Origin: Lingula anatina
Taxonomy: Eukaryota; Brachiopoda; Lingulata; Lingulida; Lingulidae
Direction of reading: 5' to 3'
Length of the DNA: 64,000 nucleotides
Assembly: GCF_001039355.2 (NCBI RefSeq)
Contig: NW_019775811.1
Coordinates: forward strand, 140,176-204,175
Shown here piece after piece: positions 1-15,000 of this stretch. The stretch's first letter is position 1; every line of letters begins with the position of its first letter. The position numbers and the translations under genes were made by a program. The notes beneath the pieces were generated by a model that made no database searches, was not told the origin of the DNA, and saw nothing but the letters and a program-made list of their open reading frames with translations.

Positions 1-3000
1 CATCTGAGACCTCAGAGGACACAGTCATGGGCTACTTCACCCCAGACCAGGATGGTCAGTTTGCTGGTCAAGTGGCTGGAGTGACCAGGGAACAGCTGGA
101 CAGAGGTAGGAGATTGAAGTTTTATTAATTGATAAAATTGAAATTCAATTTTAAATGAATTAATAAGTAAATTAATAAATAAAATTAATATAAAAACTTA
201 AAATATTAAATATATTCATTCCCTTATTTGTAAGTCAGTTGAACCTGATTAAGTATTAGCTTTACTGATTGATGAATAATGACTGGTTGATTGATTACTT
301 GTGTTGCGGGTGTCAGTCCAATTTTATTCAATTGTCAACGATATATAACATCAACTGGTAACAAATGGTACTGTTTATTGTCTAACATCAACTTATGTCA
401 ACTTACATCAACTTTCATCAACTTTCAACTGGAAACAACTGGTAACAACTTTCATCTGAATCAACGTGAAACTCGTTGCGAGAATCTGACTTGTCTAACA
501 AACACGTGGCGGCAAAAACTAAATACTATCAACACCGATACTACAATTAAGGTCAAGACACTACTAAAAATAGCTACTTGTCAGTTACAGCTTGATTGAT
601 TGTTTGGTAAAACAGTTAACTATTTTATAGATTTAAAATGGGAAGAAACAGTTATGTAATTTTGGTAGGGTAATTTCAATTTGAGCTATGACAGATATGA
701 CAGGAAGCATTTGAAACCCACTGACATTGTAGAGACACATCTATACCACTCTCTGAAGCATTATAGATTAGTCTAGACTCTAACTCTCAGTACTAAATGA
801 CGTATATAGGATTCAGGTTTTGTCTTCTGGCCTTCCAGATATTTCTGGCTGCATTAAATTTTCCACTTTCCCATGGCTGCCTTTGACTCCAACAGACAGA
901 CATGTTATGTCATCAACTGAAAAGTAAGATGAATTAGTTTTTGTTCCTGTGAATATTTTTCCATTGTTATGAGGTTTAAAATGATATAATAACATTATTT
1001 TGAGCACAGTAAAGAACAGGTGTATGGCTGATAAAAGAGAAGAGTGCTTCATAATATGTTTTAAGCCCTGCTTGATAGGAAGATGCATAGCTGGTTTGAA
1101 ACAGCATGGGTCTTTATACAAACAAGATTTAACCTATTCATTTTCACCTTTCAGCTCACTACACAGTGGAGACCAGACCATGGTGATAAGTGCATGTGAG
1201 TTTCTTAGTGATGTTGTCTTCTTGGATTTTCCTGCTGAGGTCTTTCTGCAACGACCTAGCATTGTCAAGGTAAAGTATAACTGTGGTGATTACCTAGATC
1301 AAATAAATTGATTAATATGATTTCCCTAAGCAGTGTTTGATAGTGGCACTTAAATACAATTATGTCAGATTTCCAAACAGTAAAAGGGACTCATGCCATT
1401 TGGCAGGGTTTTGTGAGCAAATACAAATGATAAATCTTAAAAACAAGGTATGTTGGATTAAATAGTGATTGAAATTTACTTTTCTGCATTGGCGTAAGTC
1501 AAAAATGCACACTTCGGTTGATTATAGTAGTCACTATCTCACAAACTCTGTCCACCAGGCTGACTTCAATTACTGCGTTTCAGATTTTGTTACAACTGCT
1601 TCAAGTGCCCAGTGAGGGTGGGACATCAGGTGTTGTGACAGCTGCAGTGAAAACACTACGAGACCTTTGTGTCCATCTGCAGCACAGGATCCACTTTTAT
1701 CAGGATCCAACTCTGTATACACCAAAAATAGGTGATGTATCATATAATAATACATGTATTTAAATAGTGCATTGTCTTGAATTTGGAAGATAACCAAGGG
1801 TTTTCAAGGATTTAGGGTACAGGGAATCACAAAAGGTGAATCTGTAATTTGGTCATTGATTTACAGGGAGTCCTGGGGAAAGCCTTGAAGATAGCCTTAA
1901 TTAACACCTTACTAGTGCTTTCCCTCTCTTTTTTCCTTGAAAAAAAGTGGAATTAACTTAGATGCTCAATTTAAAATGTAAACAGCATTTGTCAAAGAAG
2001 AATCTTATTTATATTTAGATGCTTTATTGTTTTTTTTTTCTTATTCTTCTTATTTCATGCTCTTTGTAATATTGTTTCAGACTTTGGGGCATCTCCTCCA
2101 TCAAGTGTTGCATCTCCTAGCAATCAGACTCTTAATTCTTCTGATACAAGACCATCTGTGATTGGTCGAAGTGATACCCGTAACCAGGGTGATGGTCAAG
2201 ATAGAGATACTTCGCCATCAGATAGTTCAAGGTTATTTAACAGTAAACCATTTAGAAACTTAGTGTCATTTTTGTCTTGAGTGCATTAGTGGTGGTGGCA
2301 ATATCAAATTAGGCAATTTTGACCAATTTTCCTTCTGTAAATATATATTTTAAAGTGGTTTTTGCTCTCTTGCTTCCCTGCATTGTCATCTACTTATTAT
2401 AACTAAATAAACATATTGATTTTAAGTCTAAATTCCAAATATGTTCTTTAGACTTTACAATAAGTTACAATTTTGTGTGGTACATATTTCAGTTGACTCC
2501 TGGCCATTACGATCTGTGTTGATGATTTCGCCTCCCTGGGGAGGATTATCATCATTTTTATAAGCCCTGCTGTTGTATGAGGTGCTGAAAAATAGCATGC
2601 TTATAATATTGTTCTCTGCCTGAACCCTGCTTCAACCCTTAAGTACTGAGTGCCAAGCAGGGAGTCGGCAGATACTGTTTATAAAGGATTGGTCAAACTC
2701 GTGCCTCTTGCTCTGGAGACAAACACTCTAATCAGAAGGCCATCTGGTCAGTACAAATTATCCTTCATTTTGTTTCATTTCTGTCCTCATTTCAGACCAG
2801 TGTCCCCTCAGGAGGACCAGGACATGGGTAATCACCAGCAGGAAGACACAGACGTTGACGAGATGGACGCCCTGCAGTTCTCTCAACTGACCCTTCCACA
2901 GTGCTGTCTCCGGACACTGACCAGGGCTGCCCCCTTGCTGCGAACTGACCGCAAGGACACCCTGGTGGATGTAGCTCTCTTGATGGACGAGAGTTTGGAT

Positions 3001-6000
3001 GTACTGGGGCTAAGTCTCACAGGTCAGGTGTGGACAGATGGCAGTATAACAGCTAGAGATATGGTGAGTTTGATAAATAAAGACTTGTTATTATGCAGGA
3101 AAGTCTACACCTTTATTTCATTTATCACATCTGGAAGTATATCTGTTGGTGTATAGAGCATACTAGATATTTGAAAAAGGCTGGTTTTAAGGAAAGACGT
3201 TTTAGTGATAAATGTTTATGTTCTGTAGTTGCTTTTATGCATTTTTGATGAACTTGGTTCGAAAAAGAGTACCAGATATATGGTGTCATCTTTAGAATGG
3301 TTTGAAAAGCAGGATTAATAATTTCAATGTTCTTTTCGGCAGATTAAGAAAGTTTATGCGATCTGATAAAAAGCGTCATTTTATTTATTCAGAATGCATA
3401 GCATTATATAGCAATATAGTTCTAAGAATATCTTGTGCTTTGTCTATTTCAGGTTGAGAAGTTACAGGAATTTTTACAAATCCTTGGTGAAGTCTCCAGT
3501 TACCATCACCACCAGTCTGGCACCAGTGGTGACAAGGAGCAGCACCGCCTTGGTTTCCTGGTGGTCAGCGTATTCCTGCACAAGTTCCTCAAGCTGTTGG
3601 TGCCAGTTGAACAGGTAGTTAAGAATATTTTTGCTGAGTGTTTGAATTGTCGTGAGAATTGTGTTCATTTGTTAAGTTTTGATTTGTAAGAATCATAATC
3701 AGCAGCAGTGGTCTTAAGCAAAAATAATCTATATTAATCTGTGACAAGTAAGCACAACACCACTCACAAATACAAATTATTGATAATAAAAGATCCTATT
3801 TATCTGGTAACTGTCAATAAAGATAAGTGCAACTTCCAGTAATGAGATTTTTCTGTCTTTTGATGGTATTCCGACGTTTTTGAGAGCCAATAATAACATT
3901 TTTGAGATAGATGCAGAGGCCCCCCTGGTATGGACCCCACGTCATTATTTTCAGATATCAGTCTTTTTATACCTGAAATTCTCTATGATATTTCCTTCTT
4001 GTCATCCATACCACTAAAGGCTCAGTCTGTGATCTCGGAGCACCTGAGTCAGTCAGTGAGCTGGATAGTGTTTGATGAGGCGCTTTCCCAGAGTCTCCCT
4101 GCCCTCAGACCTGCTTTCCTGCCTTACCTGGAGGCTGTGGATGGAGAGGGGTACCAGAGGTTCCTGCAGGCTGAGACCATAGTGGTGTCCATGCAGAAGA
4201 CTTGCCAGTTCTTACTGAACTGCCAGAACAGGGTAAAATACTGCGCAAAACAGATGGTTGTTAATAATAATTTATTATAGCAATAATGTCATATTGAGTA
4301 CTGTTTTACAAACTTGCTTTTAAAATATTGGGTTCACAATGGACTAGTGAGTCAAAAACTGGTATCTGTGATTTTCACAAAATATGTATACTAAATGAAA
4401 TTATTGGTTGTGACTTGTCATATGTATTGCAGGGGCGGACTCAGAGATATTTTCTGACAGTCTTCCATATTATATTTGTTGATCCATCCTTCATTCTTTG
4501 ACCGTCTTCCGACAGAAAAAATCAGATACCTTTCATTGTAAACTTGAAAATCTGACCGTCTTCTGGAAGACCCAGAAGACAGCCTAAATCCGCCCCTGTA
4601 TTGAGAAGGAAAAAAAAATCCCACTGGTCATGTATACCTGATTTGATGAAAAATATGGTCATTGAATTCATTAAGAATTATTTTAAATTCAAGAAGAACA
4701 TGATACTAAGCATCACCTCAGACAAGTAAATTTTTAAACCAATTAATAATTTTTTCCTCAGTGTGATCAAGATGCCACAGAGCTGATACAGATTGCAGAG
4801 GACTCCCTGCCCAGTCTTCCATATCACTGTAACCTAACACTGGTAGAGGAGTATGTCAGACTGTGCTCTGATGTGTAAGTTAATTCTGAGTGTATAGGCA
4901 TGTCTTCATGTACATGTTGTAATGTCCCAGTCTACCCTGTCACTATAACTGAACACTGTTAAGCTCTGGACTACTTGCATGTTACTTGTGCAGTGCTTGT
5001 GTATGTGTGTAGTAGTGTCTATGTGTTAGAGTACACTGCCATCATAGACTTATGTTGGTAAAGAAGTGCCTTCTCTCTCTCTCTCTCACAAACATCGTAG
5101 AAATCATAAACTAGACGGATTTACATTTGACATGCCTTAGTAACTAAATCTCTTTGTCTGAACATACTGGTAAGCACACCAAATATGATACACTCATTTA
5201 AGTTAACACTTCATTTACCTGCCCTCTTTCCAGCTGCAGTCCAGTCAATGCCAGTCCAATAGTGATGACCAACAGTAGGAAGGTGCTCCTGGAAGTCCTT
5301 GCCCACTCTCTGGTGGAGGTGAAGCTGAGGGCATTCTCTGTATGTCTGGCACTGGTCAAGGTACAGAAAGGAAGAATATTTGGTGCTAGCTTTATCTGTC
5401 TGTATTATTTTTCTGCACAGAACAAAACTATACCCTGCTCTGCAGTGTCAATCAATTGTCAGTCCTACGTCCTTATTTGATTTTGGGACTGCAAAAAATG
5501 TACTCACTATGATATGCTGTTTTGACTTTTGTGAGGATAAAGGAGTGATAGAGCTGGTGCACCTAGGTATATTCTGGCGATTATATTTATGCTGATTTTA
5601 TGCTATGGACTTTATTTTACACTTATATTTTAGGATACTCTTCATATTGATGGCCCCGGCAAGCCGTCCAGTTGTCAGAAAATCCTGTTCTTGTTGGACA
5701 GACATGTTCTGTATGAAATCTGCTGCTTTGGGATGGATGATGCTAATGAAAGGGTGGGTTGTTGAAGGCAGGACATAAGGAGGCCATCTTACATTTAGCT
5801 GACATTTTGTTATTATTAGGATTATAACTGCAGTTTGCATTTATAGTAGTCATAACTACACTTTGTTAAATTATTTATCATATTTACAACTATAATTTGA
5901 TTTTTTATTGACTACAGTCTGTTTAAACATCAACTGAGATACATTGCACTTTAGGGGTTTTTCCTCTTGCTATTAACTTCAGAAGTTGCAATATTTATTG

Positions 6001-9000
6001 GCATTATATATGTAATAGATCAGCACCAGGTTGAAAGTGCCTAGCTGATAACTGCTTGTATTTGTTTGATTAATTTATGGGATTCAACTGCCAATATCAA
6101 GTGTTCATATTTCCAGGTCTTGGGTGTGGCACAGCAGGTAGTCTTGTACCTCCTTCAGAGTCAGCTGCTAATGCCTGATCATATATGGAGCAGACTGATG
6201 CAGATTGTGGCTGCTATAATGCCAATATTACAGGTAATAACACAAATTGAACTATCAGTTTAGTTTAAACATCACAGGACAAGTGTGAACCTGAGATGAA
6301 CATGTGTAGCTTGTACACACTGAGTTGAACCTTGTCAGTTCAGCAGTTGTCATACACTTGCTATCTTCTCCAGACAACTCTTCCCTACAATTGGGTTACA
6401 ATTCAGTTTCAATACTAAGGGTACCATAGCTATTTCAGTTCCACAGCTAACACCTCAATGTTAATATGCTTTATTCTACTGGATATTTGGGTTTGGATTT
6501 TAAAAATGAGTTATCTGTTTCCACACAGGGTTATGCTGGTTTGCAGAGCCCCCTAGGGAGCAGTATTCGTAGCCTGTGTGAGGTCACTCCGACTCCAGTG
6601 AAGGGAACGTTGCCCAAACTAGAGAGGTTCAGGGGTGTTCTCAGAATGATGTTTTCCAAAGATGTCAGGTAAGCAGAAACTCTGATGCAAAAAAATGTAT
6701 TTCTAGACATGTTATTGGAACATCATCTCAAATACAATGTCATGTTATTATGATACTGTTCCCATACAATTGTGTAAAGCCCAGTTTTTTCCCAGAGTAT
6801 TGGTGACAGTAATTACAGGTGCACTGAAGTATTTTGTTAAACAGCCTGACATTTGGACCAGCTGTAAGGAATAAATAATTTTGACTTAAGGACCTCTTGA
6901 TGTCATACACCCCATTCTCATAGATTAGATCGACCTACATTGGATCGACCTAACTCCCTGGGGGTTCACGCTAAATAGCTGTCAGCCGGGCGGACACGAA
7001 AGTTAATTACCCCTTAAAGCTTGTAGTAGGCGGGGACGGACACTTAAGGGGGATTATCTGACAGTAATCTAGTGAGACTCCCCGCGGTGATAGATCGATC
7101 TAAAAGTTGTGAGAACAGAGCCATAGGCACTGTAAATTCAAAGTGCCAGGTCTAATAATTGTATCAGTCCCCAATTTCTTCTGGCCCTACGAAAAAAAAT
7201 TGAGTCAATACAAGTAGCACTCCTGCTTGTTTTTACTGTGATATGAATGATTTTTTTTAATCATTTATGGCTATGGATGGTGCAAGCTTTTTGAGGCATT
7301 TTGTCTCTTTGCTCTCCAGGACCAGAGCAGAGGCGCTGTCCAAGCTGGCCTGGTTTCTCTCAGATGAGGAGGACAGCGAGAAGAAGCTCCCAGTCTTCAC
7401 AGAACTAGACGTGGCTGGGCTGTCAGACCTGTATGTCATCAGGGAGCCTAGATACCTAGAAGATTCTGATGAGGCTAGGCGCTCTGTTTTCCAGGTAAAT
7501 GGGATATTTTATTGCTGTGCTGTTTACACTTAATGACCATATCTGTTACTAACAGTAGTAATATTATATGTTTAAGTCTCTCTGGTCTGTATTTTTTGAG
7601 TTAACAGTACAAGTTTGTGATATTGATAATATTTTGAGATTCTACAAGTTCATGGACCAACGGGGTGATATCACTGTAGTGATACTTTTTTCACAGAAAT
7701 GGGGCACTGCTCATACTGTTGTGACTCATTCTTATTGAATGTGATATAATTATGATGATTTATCATGATACAGTTTTATATATAAAATATACTCAAGGAA
7801 TTTATTTCAGTAACAAACTCTAAAATAGACACATTTTTATTGCTTCTTTAAGATATAAATACAATAATTTTATAATTAAAACCATGAGTTAGAACAAAAC
7901 TAGAAAACATTGATGGGATAAAACTCTTTAAAAATCTCTTGTGATTACAGGTGGACAGTATGATGAAAGTTGTCAATATTCTCAGATCTCCATCAGTGGA
8001 TATTGGAGTGAAAAAGTCTGCACTAGACCAGCTAGCTATTATGTTACAAGGTAAATATACCCATGAGGTGTATTTTGATTTTATTATTATTACAGTTATA
8101 TTTGGAAATTGATATCATGACCTGTTTTCACTGAAGACAAGTCTTTATAGTAGCAGTACTAATACGTATTGTTTTGAGAGGTGTTTTAAGGTCCTGTAAA
8201 AATGATCGTTTGTGTAAATATCAGTATATATTTATTTTTTTATCTAATATTTTTTTATATATTTAGTGAAGAGGCACCAATAACTGTGTGTGGTATCTAT
8301 CACTTTCTATCTGGAGGTCTTGTACCTGTTTCTTCCTCATTACAGATACCAGTCTACACAAAGTGTTCAGGGAAGAGGGAGGGCTGGAGATGGTGCTGGA
8401 CAGTATGAAGACGGCTGTGCTCAAAGAAAACAGTACAGTTCAGGTATGTCATGTGCAATTTGTTTTCAGACAGAGCTCAGATTGAAGGCGAAATAAAAAT
8501 TGGTAGTTGTGGTGTATGTTAATGTTGGTGCGTCTTTATTGTGAAAAATTTGAGGAGGGGGGAAGGATGATACCCTGATTCTCTTAAATTTTATTTTCTT
8601 TTAAGTGCATTACAGCTTATGATTATTCTGGAGTACCTTGGATTTCATTCTCACAATCACAGATGGTCTTGATTTAACACTGAATTAAAAAAAAATTATC
8701 ATGATTATTATTAAACTTTGTGTTCTTTTTTGTCTTTCTCTCTTTCACTATCAGTTTTCTGAGACCATCTTTCTGCCAGCCTGTGTGACCTTGCTACGTC
8801 ACCTGGTCCATTCCGACTACCATCTCCGTCACCAGTTGGCGCATGAATCACAAACCTATTACATGATAGTCAGAGGTAAAATGGTGGTATTTTTTTCTCA
8901 TTTGTTATGTTTTGTCTGTGTTTTGAATTGTACCAAATAAATCGACATGTTACACATTTGTTGTAATACTTTTTATCTTTTGTTATGTTTTTAACTGTAC

Positions 9001-12000
9001 CAAATAAATTGACATGTATTTTATTTTTTAAATTACTGGATATCCTAAAGGTCTCATGAAATGCCATGTATTTTAGCATCTATCCTCCACAACAAGAATG
9101 AGCAAGTACATTATGATGCCTCACACCTCTTGCTGTTGTTGTTATTTGATGAAGTGGCCAGCATAGATGTCTGGTAAGTTGCCATCATTACTGCTTTCAA
9201 TGACACCTTTATGGGTGAAGGAAGTTGGTGCCCATTCTGAAACTGTACTTTGAACATGTGGGTTGTGGAAAATATATCACCTCTGTACCTCTTTGTCATG
9301 CCCAGTTTACGTATAAGGGGTTATTTGCTTGTCAGCTTTCAAGCAAGTTTTGTAATAAATTTAAGATTGCAACGAATAGGAAGCAACTCCCATAATAAGC
9401 CTTCATTTGCATTTTATAAAATTTATTAGTTACTAATTTATTTAATCATTCATACATTCCCCAGTGATTGTTTTGTGAAAATTTTTCTTTAAATTCTCAT
9501 TTAGGTCAGTAGCAGTGGACTCTTCCCCCAAGAAGTCAGTTCAATGTTTCAGTCTCCCAGCCTTCATGGCTCACAGGTACCACATTCCCTTCAAACCCAT
9601 TACCCACCATGTGATCAGCCAGCACAGGATTGACCTAGTTTCCAGCACAGACCCCCTGCAAACAGGACCCCCTGCAGAGATGTTAAAAATAGCCTGGAAT
9701 GTGGCCTGGCATGGAGATATGGAGAGTTTGATGGTAGATCTGAGGAAGAAAAAGGAAGAGGAAAAGGAGACTGAGTAAGTGAGGGGTGATATTTTGACGA
9801 TTGTTTTGAAGATTGAAACAGAAGAATGGAAAAACTCACAAAGTGCCTTAGACTGTAAGTGGACACCAACTTTTGAAGCACAAGTTGTAATGAGTAAGAA
9901 CATTTGTGAACAAATTTTCTGGAGAAAAGCATCTTCAGCAGTGACCAATTTTTAAAGTGTAATGCTTTAGATGGTATGAAGAAATGCTAATTGAGTGAAA
10001 AAAATCATTCTAGGTTTTCTGCCAAGTTACATTTAACACCAGCAGACAGAGCCATACTGGAGACCACCCACCTGATCTCTGCCATCCAGCAGTGCCTGTA
10101 CAGCATGTGTAATGCCACATCCCACACTGAAGTCAGCCAGGCCCTGGGGAGACTGAAGACCTACATGACAGTGTGCAGGGTGCATGGACTGGGTGCAGAG
10201 ATACTGTACAGGTTAAAATGGAGAGAGGCCATTGGAAGGTAGAAATAATGTGTTGTATCTGAATGTGATGTTTATTTAACCTGTTGCTGTTCCAAGCTGG
10301 TTGGAAAGTGTATTAATTGGTCATTTTTTTGTTTGGAAGGTGAAAAAGGTTTCAACAAAAACAGTTTTTTTTTATCATTGTGCCACTCTGGACATAAGAA
10401 TGTTGAGGAAAGATTACAATTGGTGGGATGAGCTGGATAGGGTGTTTAAATAACATGATTTTATTGTTTATTTTCAGATTCCTTCAGGTCATTCCAGCGT
10501 CATCTTCGGATGAGTCACTCTTGATGGAAATTCTCTCTTTTTTAAATCTGATGTTGGAAGCAGGCCCAGTGCCTCAGGCTGAGCAAGTGTGGCTTGGAGA
10601 TCTCTTGGTTAAAAAGAAGGGGGCGCTGCCAAACATGATAAGCTTACAGGATGGCAGACAACAAGACGGGGAGGGGGACCATGTGGATGATATTACTAGG
10701 TATGTTGACTGTGAAAGGATAGATTAATATAAATTGATTTTTTTTTTTTTGTAATATTCCTATTTGTCTTTATTTTTATTTTAATTTTATCTATTTATTT
10801 ATTTTTTTTAATTTTTGAAGAAAAGAGAGATTTACTGCAGTCTTACATATTTTGAGTCTAGTGCACATTTTGCATAATTCTGTAAAATGTAAACTACAGT
10901 AACTTCAAATTATGAAGGAATTTATCAATTATTGTCAGGTTGCTAAGGAAAGAAGTGCTATGCTTTGTACGAAGATTTGTTAATAGGCTGCCTCAGATGA
11001 TAGCTAAGACGTAAGTCATATTGGGTTGATATGCAATGAATAAGAATGTAACCTTACCTTGTAATGGATGGGATAGTGTTCAACAGAAAATTCTTGAAGG
11101 GAGAAAAAACAATAATATGAACTTTGTTTAATTGTATAGAAGTATACATGAAGAATTCTGTTTCATATTAGAATTAGCTATCCATTTATATAAAATTTTG
11201 AAGTAAACCCTTCATAATAAGGGTTTTGAAAAATGATTTCATTTTCAGATCCTTGAAAACTTGGCTCAGAGGAGATATTGTACGTAGTCTTCTGCTGAGG
11301 TTAAACTTGGCAGATGCGCCACAGTTTTACAATCTCCCTTCCCTAGAGAGCACACTGCCATGCTTGACCAATGTGACAGCAAGGTAAACTGGACTGATGA
11401 TTGCACTTTGTCATCAACTCCGAAATATCTTTACATTAAGGGTTATCATACATTTTTTTAATGTGGACTTAAATTGCTGATGTAGAACTGAGTTCTTTTA
11501 CTTCCTCAGAAATTGATCCTAATTGTTTTGTAATTTCTGCCAGTTGCAAGAAAAAAAAATTATGCTTTTTCAGCCATTCAAATTGAAATTTATCTCATTA
11601 AGTTTTTAGTAAATTTTCACATTTTCTTTTGATAAAACAGACCAGGTTGGAGTTCTGGATGTAAAGACACAGATAGCAGCACTCTCTGCCTGCAGCTACT
11701 GAACTGTTTACTGGAGGTAATCATGATGACATCACTGTTACTATTAGCCAGCCAAATGAAAAGAAATACAGTATTTGTTAGATAGATAAAGATGATTTAC
11801 TTAGACTAGGGAAATGATACAATTGTGAATGTATGACAAAGATTTCCCCATTAGTTTTACCATTTCATGTTGGCAGTAAGCCTGTGAAATCCAAAGGAAA
11901 TGTGAAAATAGATGTAATGTTACAGCGACTGTTAATGTTCAAGATGATGATTTGATGCTCACTGTCAAGAAATCACTGTCAATTTATTAATGCTGTAACA

Positions 12001-15000
12001 TTTACCCCGCAGGTACTCTCAGCCTTTCACATAGGGCGTGGAGGGATGTCGATGTCGTACATGGGACGTGGGGTGACCAGGAATGCCACACTGTGTCTGC
12101 GCCACCTGGCATATGAAATGTCTGACCAAAGCACAGAGGAGGTCTGTAACAGCCAAAATGGAAACTTTATGGATATGTGGATGAATTCAGTTGTCTGCAT
12201 AATTTTTCACCTTATAATTGTGAATATTTATTTAGTACTTTAAACTAGGAATTTAATCTCTAATATTAGTTGAAACTTTAAACATTGCTTTATTTGGTTT
12301 TTCTTATTTTTCTAGGTTCAAAGGATCTGACTAATACAGATTTTTTATTTATGCATCATTATTTTATTTCATTGTTAATATGGAACAAAATATTTTATAT
12401 TTTAAGGGAAATAAAAAGGTGTTCTGTTCTCTTTCTATGAATTGTCTCCATGAATTGTCTTCACTGTTGGAATATTTTTCCAGGACTGGCCCAAGTGCTG
12501 GCTGTTCACCAAGCAGCTCCCAGAACACCCCAGCACAGACCCTGCCTACAACTGGCTGATACCACTGTGGACATACAGAGACCCAGAGGTGAGATAGTCA
12601 CATTGTATTGGTATACTTACAAACACTGCCTACAACTGGCTGATACCACTGTGGACGTACAGAGACCCAGAGGTGAGATAGTCACATTGCATTGGTATAC
12701 TTAACTACACTGCCTACAGCTGGCTGATACACCTGATGAGGTAGTCACATTGTTTTGGTATACTTAACTGCGCTGCCTATCTACACCTGGCTGATACTGC
12801 TGTGGATGTACGGTGACCCATCTTTTGGGGGTTATGTCCGATCAGCAAGTTGATTTTTGGCAGTCTTAAGTCAATCAGTTTCAGTTTTCATGTTAACTTC
12901 ATCAGTGTCATGGTTTCCTTCAGGTCCGTGCTGCAGGTCTTGGCATAGCTGTAGCCTTGACAAGCACAGAGGCGGGCCGTATCACCATGACAACACATTG
13001 CCAACAGCTGATTGGTGGAGTTTGGGGAGCAGCTTTTTCTGTTCTCCTGGACCATTATGAGTGTAGCATGGTGAGACAACAGGTACGGCATCTGTTATGT
13101 TATGTTTTCAAGTTGACTGTGGTTGAGATTTCAAGTACAGCTCACATGTAACATCTTGGCAGGTCTGTAAAACTCTGTTTAAAGCAGCTTATGCCAGGCC
13201 CTGTAGAATATCAACATCTCACTGTGTCTGATGTACCTCTTCCAGGCTGCCTTATTGCTGGTCAATCTCACCTCTGATACTATGCCAAGTGGCAGTGTGG
13301 AACTGGGAGCTAATATATGGCAAGGACCTGTCATTACTAGCCCACAGAACCAGGTAATGAATAAGTAATTTATAAAAAGTTTTTAAAAAGGTGAGTTTTG
13401 TTAGTGCTAGGCTTACTGTTTCATCCATCATCTTTCATTTCTAACTGTTCATTTGCAAAAATTGATATGGAGGTTCTGATTTTTTATACAACATATATAT
13501 TCTCGAATTGTACTACTATTCACACACACACGCACGCACACACGTTCAACAATGTACAACAGAAGTGAACACAAAAACTGATTTCATTTATAGTTTAAAT
13601 TTGCCTATAGTTGCCTATAGTAAGCAGCTCTACCAGTATAGCTCAGCCAAGATATTGCTGTTCAAACTAAGTTTTCCTTTTTCCCTCCAGGTGGCGCTGG
13701 TGGGGACCTCAGCCCTGATGGCCCTCCTCCACCACAGTCACTTCTACCAGGAGATGGTGGTCCTACTGTCCAGTTACTACCCCTATATCACTGTCCACCC
13801 CATCAAAGTGGCCTCTAATTCACCTGGACAGGTGTCCACAGCCTCCCAGTCCACTCTCACTACTTCAGGTAGGTCTGAGAGAAGGGATAGGAGTGGTCGG
13901 GGAGAGTATTGTGACTTTCCAAATTCCAGCAGCCATCCTCAGTTCGTGGAAGATTATATGTTGATTGCTGCCTCACTGTGAATGATTCTACTTCATCTTT
14001 ACATGAGATTCCTTCATCTGAAACTTTGTATCTGCTCTTACCACTCCAAATTGAGTGAAAGTGTGGGGAAGGGAGGTAGGGGATAATTATAGCTCTCCAG
14101 CTTCTATCTTTACTTCACTTGAAATCTCATTAGATTTGAAATGGTGTATAAAGATGTAGATGTATAAATGATTTAAACATTTTCTGTTTACCAAATTTGA
14201 TATAGTTCATCTATAGAGAAGAGGATAATGCTTTTCAATATAATTTAATGACATTGTGTAATTATAATTTTTTGTCAACTTGCATTCTTCCAGAGTCTGG
14301 AACACCTGTTCCTGGAGTGGCCACTCAGTTTGGGCGCCCTGCAGTCCACGCTGTGATAGTAGAACAGGCAGACAGTAGCCCATCTCAGCACAGCTCACAC
14401 CATGACTCTCCTGTGACTGGCTCTAGTGGACAACCTGGTAAGACTTAACACTGGACTTAAGGGTACATGGTCTTTTTTAAAAATGAGTGTTACTTGATTA
14501 TCAGGGTAGAGGCTTGGTAAAGGTAAAGAGATAATTTAAAGATCTTGGCTCATATTTGGATCTTGGCTCATAATTTAGCCACAACTGACTAGTTTTTTTT
14601 GAAACAATAAGATGTACTACCTATGCAGAATATATTGATCCAGAAACAGTAAACATGTATGCACGTGCGCATGCACACACGCACATGGACACACACAGGC
14701 ACACGAGAGAGAGATTAATATCTGATATGTCTTTGTCATCAGCAGACAGCAGCAGTCCGTCCACCTACCTGTCCAGGGGCAGTGCTGGGGACTACCAGAG
14801 TATAGCCACCCCCTCCCTGGTCTCAGCGGTCAGTCAGCTTCTGACCAACCTGGTGGTCCTAATGCCCCAGGACACCCTGGACTGCTTGAAGAAGGAGGGG
14901 CTGCTCAGGGCACTGGTCAGGTATTGGTTAGAAGTTAATAAACTGGTTTATAAACTGTTTACTAGTAGAACCATTAATGAGTCAGATAGATCTATAGTAG

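Noticed and set aside
2661-2746. Apparent RTTN exon ([14 protein letters not shown]...) between AG and GT
   Set aside because: Its donor phase does not fit the next exon, while exon 5 (ending 2231) joins 2796 perfectly. The text matches a tRNA-derived SINE on the other strand.
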